Positions 45,486 through 56,613 of a stretch of 64,000 nucleotides of DNA are shown piece by piece. This stretch comes from Polychytrium aggregatum. Taxonomy: Eukaryota > Chytridiomycota > Chytridiomycetes > Polychytriales. The translations under genes and the position numbers were made by a program. How positions within the stretch are numbered: position 1 is the stretch's first letter; each line of letters opens with the position of its first letter. The stretch covers positions 434,001 through 498,000 of the forward strand of contig NW_026516232.1 of NCBI RefSeq assembly GCF_025602895.1. The letters run 5' to 3'. The notes under the pieces are model-generated. The model was given only the letters and a program-made list of their open reading frames with translations. It was not told the DNA's origin and made no database searches.

Positions 45486-46400
45486 AGGAAATCGCTAATC
45501 TACCATCCAACCCGGCCCACCCTGACCCGACCCCACACGGACATAGCCCACTCCCAACAACCTCCCCATGTTGATGGATGTGACTTGGACCATGGGTATC
45601 TTCGTGATCATCAAGAGTTACCCCCCTACGGACTCGGACTTCAACATCCTCGGCAGTCTCACTGATAGTTCATGCTTCCAAGTTGCCATGCTTCCGCATA
45701 TCCATACCTCACCAACACTATGCTTCCACATCACCATGGCCGTCCTGGCCTGCAGTATCCGCCGGTTGAACGGCGCGAAGCCCATCGGACACCCAGGTGG
45801 CCGAATGACAACGCCTTCCATGAATGTCTCCAAACCAATATGGCATACCTGAGACGCTCGCATGTTACTGGACGCTGCGGCTTCTTGCTGACGCCCTTGA
45901 TAATCAACTTCGGACAATCTCTCTGGCTGGACCAGCGGAATCGGACCGCTCGTGATTCGAGACCGCATATGTGCTCCTCTCAGCATGTCCTCGGGTCTCG
46001 ATTTGAATGGCTCAGGGATGGCTAACATCTGATCCAATCTGTCCCCAAAGCGACAAAGCGCTGTATGGTCGGTATCAACAGCTCAATGGATCGTTATTTG
46101 CGACAGATCAACTTGGTCCGTCCCTGGTTGGCATTTCAGACAATTCTTGGCTGGGAGCAGGGTTCTTTCCAGCAGAGCCGTGCCGAACAGAGTCAGTTCC
46201 TCGGGCTCGTCCAATATCCCGTGAGATCCCATTGGCCCGCCAGCCAACCGAGATCATCGCAGGACCCTGTATGGATCTTTCGCCATCTCGACGCGAGCGC
46301 AAACAACTTGGTCGGGAGATGTTGGTCCCACAGTGATCTCACCCAGGGAAATCCCATGACACTACACGGGGATTTTTAAATTGGTTGATGATTTGAACGA
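45486..46400. other. Left part of the inverted-repeat spacer
   Basis: No gene recognised. Frames near 45568-45852 and 46065-46379 (plus) have ordinary composition but no motif, and may be further decayed parts of the Sel1 copy. Confidence 0.35.
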
Positions 46401-46429
46401 ATGCCATCCTCGTCTCACATCCACGGCGA

Positions 46430-47371
46430 TTATGATCAAACTTCCCCCAATAGATTCATGAGCCTCTATGATGTCCTGAGGCGGGTGTGGCTTGGCACTC
46501 GCTCGACCAGGATTTGTATCTCCTCTCGATTGCCGCCTTGCATCCCCTTCATTCTCCTATTAGGGATACTCCGAATCGACGTCGACGGGAAACAGCCGGC
46601 CACCGAACCGCAGTGTCAAACCACACTACAACGGATCGTTGGCCACCCGAAAGCAGCAACCCATGCAATCCATCCGAGAGCACAAATTCGTCGTGCAGAT
46701 TGCTATCCCAACGGTCGTGACGTCGACCAAGATCACGCAACACCCGCCAAACTGTGTCATAGGCTTGCCGATGGAGGGCTCGCTCAAACCTGATGTGGTC
46801 CTCGGTCTATGCTATGCGAGCGGCGAAAGTGCTGCCCAGGACTTCGCCACCGTCATCAAATTGTATTCCGAGGCTGCCTATCAGGGAAGACTAGCCGCGC
46901 AAGAAGCTAATGGCTGTGTGTCTCGTCCATGTGTTCGGAACTGTAGCGGGCCAAGAGAAGGGAGCAGAAGACTTTGAGCAGCTCAATGACGGGAGACACA
47001 GCGACGGCAAGCTCTGGATAAGAATATGCTTCAATGACGGCCGTGGAACTTGAAATAATGAATCGAAGGCATTCGAGTGGCTCAGTGAATCTGCTCGCGA
47101 AGGAAACTCGTATGGGTAATAGGTGGTTAATAATTACTGCTATCATTGGAGCCGCGGTGTTACTAGGGATATTGCTTAGGCAGCCAACTGTAATGGTAAA
47201 TCGGCCGAACAGGGTGATCGAAACGGACAATATTTGCTTGGTGTTATTTACAACGGTGGTGAAGGCGCCGCGCAAGGTACCGATAGGGCCGTCTACTGGT
47301 GGACGAAGTTTGCAGAACAGGGCCTCCATATGTCCTTAGGCAACCTCAGGCGACTTGGCAAGTGGCCGTGA
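46430..47371 (+). pseudogene. Decayed Sel1-repeat paralogue
   Basis: Sel1 repeat fragments occur in several frames: VVLGLCYASGESAAQDFATV near 46795-46860, KAFEWLSESAREGNSYG near 47065-47115, and a C-terminus ending LGKWP at 47369, after YWWTKFAEQGLHMSLGNL. The last two align with FEWYSKSADQGNSYG and FWYRKSADQGHLGA...LGKWP of the intact gene at 25734-27254. Stops and frame changes separate them, so this is a dead copy on the other strand. It sits between the arms of the inverted duplication. Confidence 0.75.
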
Positions 47372-48110
47372 TCCTGAGCCTTCCATATCTGATACCGAGT
47401 GGGCGTGCCACAAACTGGAGGAGGCAGATTATCGATTAATAACGAAAAAACAATCAATAACCCAGGTTTCCAATATAGTATGAATATTGGATGCGGTGGA
47501 ATATGGAGTCACAGAAGTGGAACATTGTTATGTAGCTGTGGAAACTGGTACAATAACTCAATACGATGGCAGCATGATCAGGAAACTGACTGAGGAGCCA
47601 CACTCCTGAAGCGGCCTCATGAACAATGCGATACCCACCTGATATCAAGAGCGTTGTAGAAGAGTGGAGGAGGGGGTTTTGAACCGGTATGTGACACCAC
47701 AGAGGAGAGAAGAGATATTTTCCATCTGACTGATACAAACCCATGGGTCCTTCGATCAAACACGAGGTAATGAGAACGGCGATAGGCCACCCAGCTGGCC
47801 GTCGCAAATCTCACTGCAGCGTTGTCACGCAATCGAGACAGCAATTTGGGGTTCACATCGTGAATTTGATGAGAATGCACAGTATCGGGAGGGTATAGTT
47901 CTGGTCCCAAACGATTGACTTGCATTCACACCATAAACAAAGTGATACAGTGCCACATCATTTGAAATAGTCATCAAATGAATGATTGAATAAGCGAAAT
48001 ACTCCAACAGGGAGGTGATGATGCTCGGGAAAATAGTAAAATATGGCAAAATATACTGACCTGGTATGTGATGTTGTGAGCTCTGAGAGATTCGTGGAAG
48101 AAACAATAAA
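47372..48110. other. Right part of the inverted-repeat spacer
   Basis: AT-richer than its surroundings. Short frames only, nothing recognised. Confidence 0.4.
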
Positions 48111-49002
48111 GTCCAGGCTCAGTCCATATCCAGTGCAGACTCCGTCCATATCCAGTGCAAATCACGCTCAGATCGAGTCCAGGATCAGTCCATGCCCACA
48201 TGGCCCCTGGGATAGTTGTGCATCCGCGGCGAAAGGAGCGTGATCTTTCAGCGGGCGGCCTGGCTTGGTATGGCTTGGCATGGCTTGGTATGGCTTGGTA
48301 TGGCTTGGTTGGGTGTGGTAACAGAGGAGCTTGGCTGGGTGTGGTAACAGAGGAGCTTGGCTCGGAGTGGTGACAGAGCTTGGCCGGGTGTGATAGCAGA
48401 GCTTGGCACTGGCAGCAAGCGGAAACAGGTGAGGGCCTCGGGGTCACATTTCGTGGTGGAGTCAATGGGGTCGATGGGGTCGATGGGGTCAATGGAGTCA
48501 ATGGGGTCGATGGGGTCAATGGAGTCAGTGGAGTCCATAGCGGGTGCATATATAAGGCTTTTGCCTTGGTGTCTCTGACTGGCCCTGGCACTGGATTGAC
48601 ACTGGGTTGTCGCTGAGCAATGGTACCGAGCGATGGAACTGAGCGATGGCATTGGTTGCTGGCCTTGCCAGCCAGGACATTCTACAGCCGTCGCTGCAGC
48701 CGTCGCTGCAGCCGTCACCGCAGCCGTCACCGCGACTCTCGATCCCATGGGAGGGAACCCCAACCCGCCAGAGAAACACTCTTCGGGCTTGAGCAGCCGA
48801 TACCACCGGCATCGGTGCGGCCAGCCCCGCAAAGTGCCTGAGAAGGTGGCAAGCGAGACATCTTGGGTCGCGCCTGTGGCGAGCAAGGCATTCTGGGCAG
48901 GGCCAGTGGCGTGGCCGGTGGCGGGGCCAAGTGCCGAAGATTCGATGATGGAAACTGGGCGGGTTGGGACATGGGGCGAGCGGGTGAAGCGAATAGTCAC
49001 GA

Positions 49003-49076
49003 GGTTTCGTGGTGTAGTTGGTTATCACGTGAGTCTAACACACTCAAGGTCTCCGGTTCGATCCCGGACGAAACCA
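49003..49076 (+). tRNA. tRNA-Val (AAC), copy 3
   Basis: Same 74-nt sequence as the other two copies, opposite strand. Confidence 0.97.
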
Positions 49077-49083
49077 TTGTTTG

Positions 49084-49157
49084 GCTCCGCTAGCTCAGTT
49101 GGTTAGAGCGTGGTGCTAATAACGCCAAGGTCACAGGTTCGATCCCTGTGCGGAGCA
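49084..49157 (+). tRNA. tRNA-Ile (AAT), copy 3
   Basis: Same 74-nt sequence as the other copies. A TTTTT tract follows within 5 nt. Confidence 0.97.
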
Positions 49158-49598
49158 TTTTTGCTGCCCACTTCGCCTGGCCCCCGTCTCTGTCTTTTCT
49201 CCGTCCATTATTCACTTTGACTCTCATTCTCACTGCGTCTCGCTGCACCCTACTGCATCCCATTGCGCCTACTCTCTGCTTGCTCGCTGCATCCTACTGC
49301 ACCCCATTCCGCTCCCGCCTCTGTCGCACGGTCTGGTCTGGGGGGGAGGGCGGTGTTGGCAATGTGCTCGCGCGGATCGTGGCTGCACACATGGATCCAA
49401 GTTTCGGGCGATGGCTCGGACGACGACGCTGCGGGGGCTCAGAGAGTCACTTGCAGAGTCACTTGCAGAGTCACTTGCAGAGTCGCTATGGCGGTGGCTG
49501 GCAAAGTCCAAGGAGCAGGAAAAAAAAGTCGACAGATGGGAAACCCATGGCAAACTCATGGCAAACAGGAGGCATCGAGCGACGAGCATCAAAAACAG

Positions 49599-49621
49599 TG
49601 ACGAGAGTGGGATTCGAACCC
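49599..49621 (-). pseudogene. tRNA-Leu 3' fragment
   Basis: The last 23 nt of tRNA-Leu (T loop and acceptor strand, GGGTTCGAATCCCACTCTCG...) remain here on the minus strand. The sequence then diverges from the intact gene at 43881-43963. Confidence 0.85.
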
Positions 49622-49653
49622 TCGCCTCGGTGTCGCCAAAACCAAAAGTAAAA

Positions 49654-49725
49654 TGAACCGACCGGGATTCGAACCCGGGACGCAAGCTTGGAAGGCTGGC
49701 ATGCTAACCACTACACCATCGGTCC
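49654..49725 (-). tRNA. tRNA-Gly (TCC)
   Basis: 72 nt, acceptor GGACCGA/TCGGTTC, anticodon loop CTTCCAA, T arm CCGGG/CCCGG. The anticodon stem has one mismatch (CCAGC/GCTTG). Confidence 0.92.
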
Positions 49726-50643
49726 GTAGCAAATTGGCTTCAAATACGGTATATGAACTTTTTCAGAATTCAAATCTCATATTTTTCTTTTCACACCTCC
49801 ACGCCTCCCCTGCCTCGTATACAGTGCTCGTTGTACTCGTTCTATGAACCTATCATCTCCTCTCTTCTCTCCATTATCATCCATCCATCCATCCATCAAT
49901 GTTATTCATTATCGGTATCCACACCACTATTTTTCCTTTGATTGCATTTTCATCAGATATATTGGATAATTCACACAGGATCCCTATTGTAAAGGCGAAT
50001 ACTCCCAAAAGCTGTTGCGCTATACTTATTTTTGGATATCTTCTCCCCTTTCCCACGTTTGTCTCACTTGCCATCTCAGAGTACTCCCCCTGTTTCTACA
50101 TTTGCATTGGCTTTGCCCAATACTTGCCGGGCTTCTGTATATCGTCCGTACTTCCTGGTCCGAGTGAGTTTCGCACGACCAACTTGTAGTTGTTGAATGC
50201 ACCATTTTGCTTTTCCATTCTCTATTCCATCTTCATCCGACCCACACGAGCTTGGCATCTTCATCCACCAGCGTGTTTCTCTCCAATGTCGATCTGTCAA
50301 TATGCGCTGTTTATCATAATGAATACGATTGATATATTCACTCACATTATTATTCCCTGTCCTTCTTCGCCCCCATCGTCCTTCCATCGCCTCCTATGCT
50401 GTGTCTGTCCCCATTCTCGCCATCCTTCCGCCCTCGTTTTGGCCCTGTCACGGCGTCCAGGTGCGCTGCTATGCACGTGACTCTGCGCCACACCCGTCTC
50501 GGCGTCGGTCGCTCGCTGGGTGGTGGCTCGCGGCCCAGCGCGTCCCGTTTCAAAGCGTGGCGATTGCGCATTGGGTTTAGTCTTCCTTTTCCGCTACTAG
50601 GCCTAAATCTCCAAGCAACGGCTTCAGCGTAACTCCCAGCAAC
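49726..50643. other. Upstream region of the eS6 gene
   Basis: AT-rich and without recognisable genes. A short CCATCCAT run lies near 49880-49897. Confidence 0.5.
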
Positions 50644-52339
50644 ATGAAGGTGAATATCATCTCCATCCATCCATCCATCCATCCATCCATCCATCCATCC
50701 ATCCATCCATCCATCTATCCATCCATCTATCCATCCATCCATCCATCCATCCATCCGCCCATCCGCCCGTTCATCTGCCTCAACGCTTGAGCGGCGATAT
50801 ATCCCAATTCCTGGCCGGTCGCTCGCCCGGGTTTTCGGTCCTCGCACAGCCATATCGGAGAATCGATTATCGAGTTTTTGGAAATCAAAATCAGCGGAAC
50901 AACCCTGCATGTCTGGACGAGTAGTTGAAGCGGCAGTGAAGCGGATCCGCGACCATACCGGATACTGGCTGCATGACTGCATGGAAAATGCTCGAGTCGA
51001 TCATCAGCGGTGCTCTCAATGCAAGATGTATGGGTTTCTCCGACAAATGAACTTGTCCACTTTGCTCGACATTGTGTCTCTGGATCCACCATCGATCAGG
51101 CCTCGCCTGCTGTCCGATTCAACCTCCGGATCTTCTGAATTGCGCTGTGGCGTGACCGCTATCCGATCCACCCAAGTCTTGATCTGGACAGACATCCCTT
51201 ACTCTGCCTTTGCCGATTCTATCCTCTCGTTGACACGGTGCTTCGATCATCCTTTTCACCCTGCCCCACCCTCATCCGCTTTGTGCAGTTGAACATTGCC
51301 TACCCCGCCACTGGCGCCCAGAAGATGGTCGAAATCGACGATGAGCGTCGCCTGTAAGTTGTCTCCTGGCTCGGATGGCACTGGGTGAATCTGACGGCGT
51401 TCCTGGAGCATCTCAGGGATTCAACAGCGACGAAATCGGCGTCCACACACTTTCGGGCTGTTTCGGCACCATCGAGCATATAACTGACCTGCTCATTCGG
51501 TTTCACTTGTGCCGTAACTAGCCGTATCTTCTACGACAAGCGCATCTCCACCGATGTCGCCGTTGATGCTCTCGGAGATGAGTTCAAGGGATACGTCATG
51601 AAGATCGCCGGTGGCAACGACAAGCAGGGCTTCCCCATGAAGCAGGGTGTCCTCGTCAACCACCGTGTCCGCCTCCTGCTCGCCAAGGGCCACTCTTGCT
51701 ACCGCCCCCGCCGCACTGGCGAGCGCAAGAGAAAGTCCGTCCGTGGCTGCATTGTGGGTCCCGACATGTCCGCCCTCTCCCTCATCGTCGTCAAGCAGGG
51801 TGAGAACGATATCCCCGGCCTCACCGACAAGCAGGTCCCCAAGCGCCTTGGCCCCAAGCGTGCCTCCAAGATCCGCAAGATGTTTGTGCGTATCGATTGA
51901 CTAGGCTGCCAAGCTCTGTAGTGGCCATGAGAATCTGGATTGTTTTTCGGGCTTTGTTGGCTTTTTTATATGCGTGATATGCCGGTGGGATCGTCCTTCG
52001 TGCCCATACTAACGCAGATCATTCGTCATGGGCTTCCAGAACCTCACCAAGGACGACGATGTCCGCAAGTACGTCATCCGCCGTGAGGTTCCTTCCAAGA
52101 AGGAGGGCAAGCCCGCCACCTCCAAGGCCCCCAAGATCCAGCGTCTTGTCACCCCCGTCACCCTCCAGCGCAAGCGCAGCCGCGTTGCTGCCAAGAAGAG
52201 ACAGGCTGAGGCCGTTAAGGAGCAGGCTGCTGACTACGCCAAGATCCTCGCTCAGCGCATCAAGGAGAAGAAGGAGAAGCGCCACGAGGCTCACCTGAAG
52301 AGACGTCTCTCTTCCATGCGCAACTCTGCTTCTGCTTAA
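50644..52339 (+). CDS. RPS6: 40S ribosomal protein eS6
   Basis: Exons 50644-50649 (ATG AAG only), 51289-51353, 51522-51885 and 52040-52339, all phases consistent, give 244 aa, near the usual 240-250. Recognised by the unmistakable core [56 protein letters not shown] and [11 protein letters not shown]. It is a component of the small ribosomal subunit head region. The C-terminal tail keeps RRLSSMRNS, the S6-kinase type serines. The six-nucleotide first exon (CAACATGAAG/GTGAAT) fits the conserved M-K start. The third intron has a canonical TACTAAC branch site near 52006-52012. Confidence 0.95.
50650..51288 (+). other. Intron 1 of eS6
   Basis: 639 nt, long for this genome. It contains the (ATCC)n array and a 127-codon frame (50909-51292) reading [20 protein letters not shown], which may be a remnant of another gene. 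No C/D snoRNA boxes were clear. Confidence 0.6.
50660..50760 (+). repeat. (ATCC)n microsatellite
   Basis: About 25 units of CCAT with a few CTAT and CCGC variants, inside eS6 intron 1. Confidence 0.95.
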
Positions 52340-53203
52340 GCGCCACGAGTCTGGATTCTTTCGGTCAATAAATCATTGGGAGTTATTCCTGGCTGTATGG
52401 TGGGGCATACAATACACTGCACTACATCTGTAGACTCGGTGTCTGGCTGTGGGTGTGGGTGTGGGTCTGGCTGTGGGTGTGGGTGTGGACAGCGATATGC
52501 GCTTCACTATCAATTGTATGTGCCTCGTTGAAGGAATGGGCTCAATTTAGCCGAGACATCCAGGGGAGTAACCATCAGCAGCTCTGCAAGAATTGTGATT
52601 GGGTCGTTTATTCCGCACTCAAGAAACGGGACACCCTGACTGAGTCAGCGTTGCTTTTTTTCTGGTCATGAGCACACGTCCATCGTCCATCGTCCATCGT
52701 CCATCGTCCATCGTCCATCGTCCATCGTGACCTGAGAAGGTCGAGTATCCTGATATCGAGAAAGCCACACCTTGTCCGGAGCTGTACAGAGGGTCGAATG
52801 CCTGCACAGCGGGTCGAATGCCCGTACTGCTCATGCGGTGATGACCAGCTGGTATTGATGTTGCAATGCGGGAGATTGACCGGATGCATTCAAAAAGTTG
52901 CTTCCTAAACCAACCATAAACAATCGACTGCCAACCAAGACAGGAAACAATCCCATGGCCTGCCTGCCTACCGAGTCCAGCAGACAATAAGCAGATTTCA
53001 AGCATCCGATGCGAGAAAAATGGACAGCACATTTTTTTCTGAACATGTTATATTCCTAAGCTCAGTACTGCACATTGAAGCAGCAGAAACAGAAACAGGT
53101 GCGTCACACTTCCCCTTTGACTAATGACAGTATACATATGGTTATTGCTGATATTTCGGGCTCCAGGACACCTTCAAGCCAACAGACGCTGCCGGCTGTC
53201 GGT
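52340..53203. other. Intergenic region between eS6 and the DUF4246 gene
   Basis: The 3' flanks of two convergent genes. A GGGTGT(G)GG-type run at 52448-52490 and a seven-fold CGTCCAT array at 52677-52728. No gene seen. Confidence 0.5.
52677..52728 (+). repeat. (CGTCCAT)n minisatellite
   Basis: Seven perfect 7-bp units. Confidence 0.95.
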
Positions 53204-55027
53204 CTAGTGCTCGCAAAGTGAAACGTATTCATAGTCGCGGTCCCTGTTGGCTGCCTTGCGCTCGTCCATGACCTTCTCGCTGTGGGCATAGGCATCCTGC
53301 ATCGACATATCGCAGTCGAGGTAGTACTGGATGCGATCGATACACAGCTCGGGCAGTCTTGGGCGGAGTAGTCTGTAGAGCGCATGGCGGAGCCACGATC
53401 GCTGCTGGGGAGGAACCTGCCGGGTGGAGATGATGTGGTTCCGGGGGTGGATGAGGAAGAAGCACAGGACCTTGCGGAAGCCTGGCTTGGTCTTGTCGGC
53501 AAGCTCAAATGGCTGCACCTGGTGGTGCAGGAAGTTTGGGAACGTGGCGCATCGACCAGGCAAAGCCGTGAGCTGGCCCTGCTCCATCAAGGCCTCGGTG
53601 TCGTTTTCGACGTCAAAGACCTCGAGAATGCCGCGGTGGTCGCCCTGGTCGTACTCAAAGGCCATGGAATCGAACGCGTGGCGGAAGCGCAGGACAGAGT
53701 CGGTGATGTTCTCCATGTCGTAGTAGTAGATGCCTGTGGCGGCGATGGCCTCGTTCTCCATTCCCTCCATGTGCCAGCTGCCGCCGTCATAGCGCGGATT
53801 CTCGGGCGTGAGGTGGATCGTGGCCAACTTGACGATGGCCTGCACGGATCGGGCGCGGAATCTGGCGGGACTGGGAACGTCGGGCTCAAACTTCTCGGGC
53901 AGCTGGGGAACGTGGAGCTCGCGAGTGTCTTCGAGGGCGTACATCCAGTCCCACTTCTCATCGCCATCTTCGCCATCGTCATCGTTGCTGTGGCCATGAT
54001 CGGTGGTGGGCTGGCCGTCGTCGCCGACACGAGCGGCCTCAACGGCTTGCGCTTTGCGGAGCTGCTGGCGATGCTCCTTCCACATGTGGCGGCGCCAGTC
54101 GTAGAGGTCGTGGTCAAACAGCTTACCATAGTCGACGTCGATGCGGTTGCGAGGCGACGAGTTGAGAGAGTCAACCGTGAGCTCGAACATGGGCAGCATG
54201 GCCTCAAAGATGCGCTCGATATCGCCATAGAGAGCCTTGTGGAGCTCGGGATGGAGGTTGTTGATGTAGGACGCGATGGAGACGTGGCCGTCGGCATCGA
54301 TCTCAAACTCGGCGGGCAGCCACTGATACTTGGCCGAGATGTCTCGGCGAGTGTCGGGTGTGCCTTGCCAGTGAATGGTCTCGGTGCCGGTCAGGGCCTG
54401 CGGGTTTTTGGAGAAGCGGGACTTGCCAAAGGTAAGGCAGTGGGGCGACGGATGGACCAGATCCAGCACAATGCCCTTGGAGCCGGGATGCCAGCGGCCC
54501 TCGACCAGGGCTTCCTGCTCCAGAGGTGCGGCATGCTCGAGGAGCCGCTGGCGCAGCTCTGGACTGATCGAGAGATCCGAAATGTAGACGCCGTGGGCAG
54601 GGATGGGCGAGACGTTGGGCCACTCCTTGGATTGGATAAAGTCTCGCGCATAGCAGGCAAGCTCCTGGAGGAGCAACCCGAAGGCCGCCTCGCCGAGGCC
54701 GGACTCTTGCCGCCACTTTTGCTGGATCTCTGGATCTTTGAGCTTTGCCCACCACTGCGGCTTGTCGAGGATGGCATTCATCACTCCGAGGTACTGGCGC
54801 TCGATGGCCGTGATGGGGTCGAGTTCCTTGTATCGCCAGTTGACACTGGTCTCGGGCGAAGGATCGAGGGGCATCCAGAACTCTTGGGGATTCGGGCAGC
54901 TCATGGCGGAGGCGAGCGTTGGGCAGGTGGGTTTGAAGAGGGCAGGTGGGTTCGGGAGGCGATGGGCTCGGGTGATGGAGGACGATGGCCATTTGTATGG
55001 CGGGTGGTGCTTTGGGCGCAGTCCCAT
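53204..55027 (-). CDS. DUF4246 family protein (putative 2OG/Fe-type fold)
   Basis: 607 aa from the ATG at 55027, no intron. The second in-frame ATG at 54904 (MSCPNPQEFWMPL, Kozak-like) may be the real start, giving 566 aa, since the first 41 residues are low complexity. The sequence follows the fungal DUF4246 pattern throughout: WWxKLxDPEIxxKW near 90-105, SYINNLHP, then a C-terminal core with LTPENPRYDGGSWHMEGM, a distal FLHHQVQPF and RKVLCFFLIHP. The H-x-E of WHMEGM, the distal His and the Arg fit the metal- and co-substrate-binding set of double-stranded beta-helix oxygenases. That enzymatic reading is my inference; the family itself is uncharacterised. An Asp/Glu/His-rich insert lies near 345-365. 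Confidence 0.88.
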   Translation of the reverse strand: MGLRPKHHPPYKWPSSSITRAHRLPNPPALFKPTCPTLASAMSCPNPQEFWMPLDPSPETSVNWRYKELDPITAIERQYLGVMNAILDKPQWWAKLKDPEIQQKWRQESGLGEAAFGLLLQELACYARDFIQSKEWPNVSPIPAHGVYISDLSISPELRQRLLEHAAPLEQEALVEGRWHPGSKGIVLDLVHPSPHCLTFGKSRFSKNPQALTGTETIHWQGTPDTRRDISAKYQWLPAEFEIDADGHVSIASYINNLHPELHKALYGDIERIFEAMLPMFELTVDSLNSSPRNRIDVDYGKLFDHDLYDWRRHMWKEHRQQLRKAQAVEAARVGDDGQPTTDHGHSNDDDGEDGDEKWDWMYALEDTRELHVPQLPEKFEPDVPSPARFRARSVQAIVKLATIHLTPENPRYDGGSWHMEGMENEAIAATGIYYYDMENITDSVLRFRHAFDSMAFEYDQGDHRGILEVFDVENDTEALMEQGQLTALPGRCATFPNFLHHQVQPFELADKTKPGFRKVLCFFLIHPRNHIISTRQVPPQQRSWLRHALYRLLRPRLPELCIDRIQYYLDCDMSMQDAYAHSEKVMDERKAANRDRDYEYVSLCEH

Positions 55028-55305
55028 GCCCGGTCAGCAGGCACAACCCATGGGCCCTGTTTGGGCCACGAGACCATCCATCAAGGGGTGTCTCCTCAGA
55101 AATCGCAGCACTGTGGCGCTGATATCGATGGTGTGGCGGGTGGACAGTGTGGATGGTAAACGAGGCTGTATTCCGTTCAAAGCCAGCGATGAGCACAGGG
55201 TGCCTCTCGTTTCATTTTGCGAGCATTGCGGTTATCTTTGCCATCGTCACAGCAACATATTCCACAAGCCACGAAAGCGATATTGCCCTCGCCCTCTACT
55301 GGCTC

Positions 55306-56052
55306 CTACTGGAGTAGCCAGGGATTTGAGTCAATATCGCAACCCTTGCCGTCGAACCCGGCGGTCTCGGTGAGGCCGTCGATGTCGACGTTAAGGCGCC
55401 AGCAGTAATGTCCGCTCAGGGCGGTAGTTGCGTCCAGTGGGGTGAGCGCGTTTACCGAGCCGGACGGATAAAACTGCAGTGATCCCAGAGTCAGCGGGAC
55501 GGCCGGCACAGTTCTAGCGAAGATATCGGATGCACCCGGGGTGTCGATCGAATGCGCCATCACACGGTTGATTCGGGCCAGACGTGGCGAGCTTGTGTTC
55601 AGGTTCTCGGGAGCCTGGAATGCCCATTTGATGGGATAGAAGGTGTTGTACGAAAACACGGGCACTGCCGTAGAGTTGGGATATGTGAGAACAAAGATGC
55701 GCTGGATCAGTTTCCACTCCTTGGTGGCCAGAGCCTCGGAGCAGAGTCGAGTTGACAGGGTTGTTGGCGCTTGAGTAGAGGCAGGGGGATACGCTGCCGC
55801 GGTTGTTCCTCGCTTGACCAGATTGACCGTCAGGGCCGCCGTCTGCATGGGAACCGGATTGGTCAGGGTTATCGGCGCAGGAGCGGTCGAGGAGCTCGTC
55901 GAGGCGAGGCCGGCTGAGACAGCTGAGGTTTTGATGCTGCTGGTGGCAGTCGAGCTCGGAGGTGATTCCAAGGGCACGGCATGGGAGTCCCATGTAAGCA
56001 CCAGGAGCCCAAAGAGAGCGGCGATTGTTTTGGCTGACGAATCCTGGAGCAT
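55306..56052 (-). CDS. Secreted Ser/Thr-rich protein of unknown family
   Basis: 248 aa from the ATG at 56052. The frame is open further upstream to 56511, but this ATG directly precedes a clear signal peptide (AALFGLLVLTWDSHA). A Ser/Thr/Ala-rich region of about 60 residues suited to O-glycosylation follows, then a more ordered domain of about 150 residues (WKLIQRIFVLTYPNSTAVPV, INRVMAHSIDTPGASDIFAR). It has three cysteines and N-glycosylation sequons NST and NTS. No family recognised. The signal and composition suggest a wall or extracellular protein. Confidence 0.72.
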   Translation of the reverse strand: MLQDSSAKTIAALFGLLVLTWDSHAVPLESPPSSTATSSIKTSAVSAGLASTSSSTAPAPITLTNPVPMQTAALTVNLVKRGTTAAAYPPASTQAPTTLSTRLCSEALATKEWKLIQRIFVLTYPNSTAVPVFSYNTFYPIKWAFQAPENLNTSSPRLARINRVMAHSIDTPGASDIFARTVPAVPLTLGSLQFYPSGSVNALTPLDATTALSGHYCWRLNVDIDGLTETAGFDGKGCDIDSNPWLLQ

Positions 56053-56613
56053 GGCGCTGGAGTGGGTTGTTGTTGATAGTATGGTTGGTGATGTGGGTGT
56101 GGGATAGGGACAAGCGAGTGTCCGAGTGATGTACGGAGAGGCAGGAGGCGATGTCGGTGGGGCCGATGGCAGGAGCAGCGATATCGAGAGGCTTGACTCA
56201 AGGTGGGCGAGCGCAAATTCAGACAGTCCTTCGATCTTTCGCCCTTTTGACGATGGCGCGAGGCCGGGAACGACAATGGCGCCCAGTTGAATGCGCGGAA
56301 ATGGCGGCATCGAGCTTGGGCGGGAAAGTCGATGCGCCAAAGCGAACAGGCCGCCCGAGCGAAGCGGGATATCCATTTCCGAGCCAAGATCATGACTGTG
56401 TCTGAATGTGAACACAGGCCCATATACCATGATTAAAGGGAGTGCGGAAGCGGCCGACATTCCTGTTGCCTTTGGGAGTACCTCGTGCAAGCATGGGAGG
56501 GGATGGAGCACACATCGAACTTATGGAGACTCGGTTGGCACGATGGTTGATGTGGAGAGTACTCAGAGACACAGTGTTCCGTTTCGTTCAGAACATGCGA
56601 CGCAACTCGTTCA

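Larger units (their letters stand above)
48111..49621 (-). repeat. Inverted duplication, right arm (unit copy C)
   Basis: 1511 bp matching 43941-45485 in reverse. The inner border is the base after GAGCCTGGAC. The outer border lies in the T arm of a tRNA-Leu remnant. Only scattered substitutions and tandem-copy differences separate the arms. Confidence 0.9.

Noticed and set aside
50909-51292. 127-codon frame inside eS6 intron 1 as a nested gene
   Set aside because: Ends a few bases past the eS6 acceptor and has no supporting start context or motif beyond CSQC.
53384-55159. 591-codon plus-strand frame
   Set aside because: Exact antisense of the DUF4246 gene, a mirror of its codon bias.
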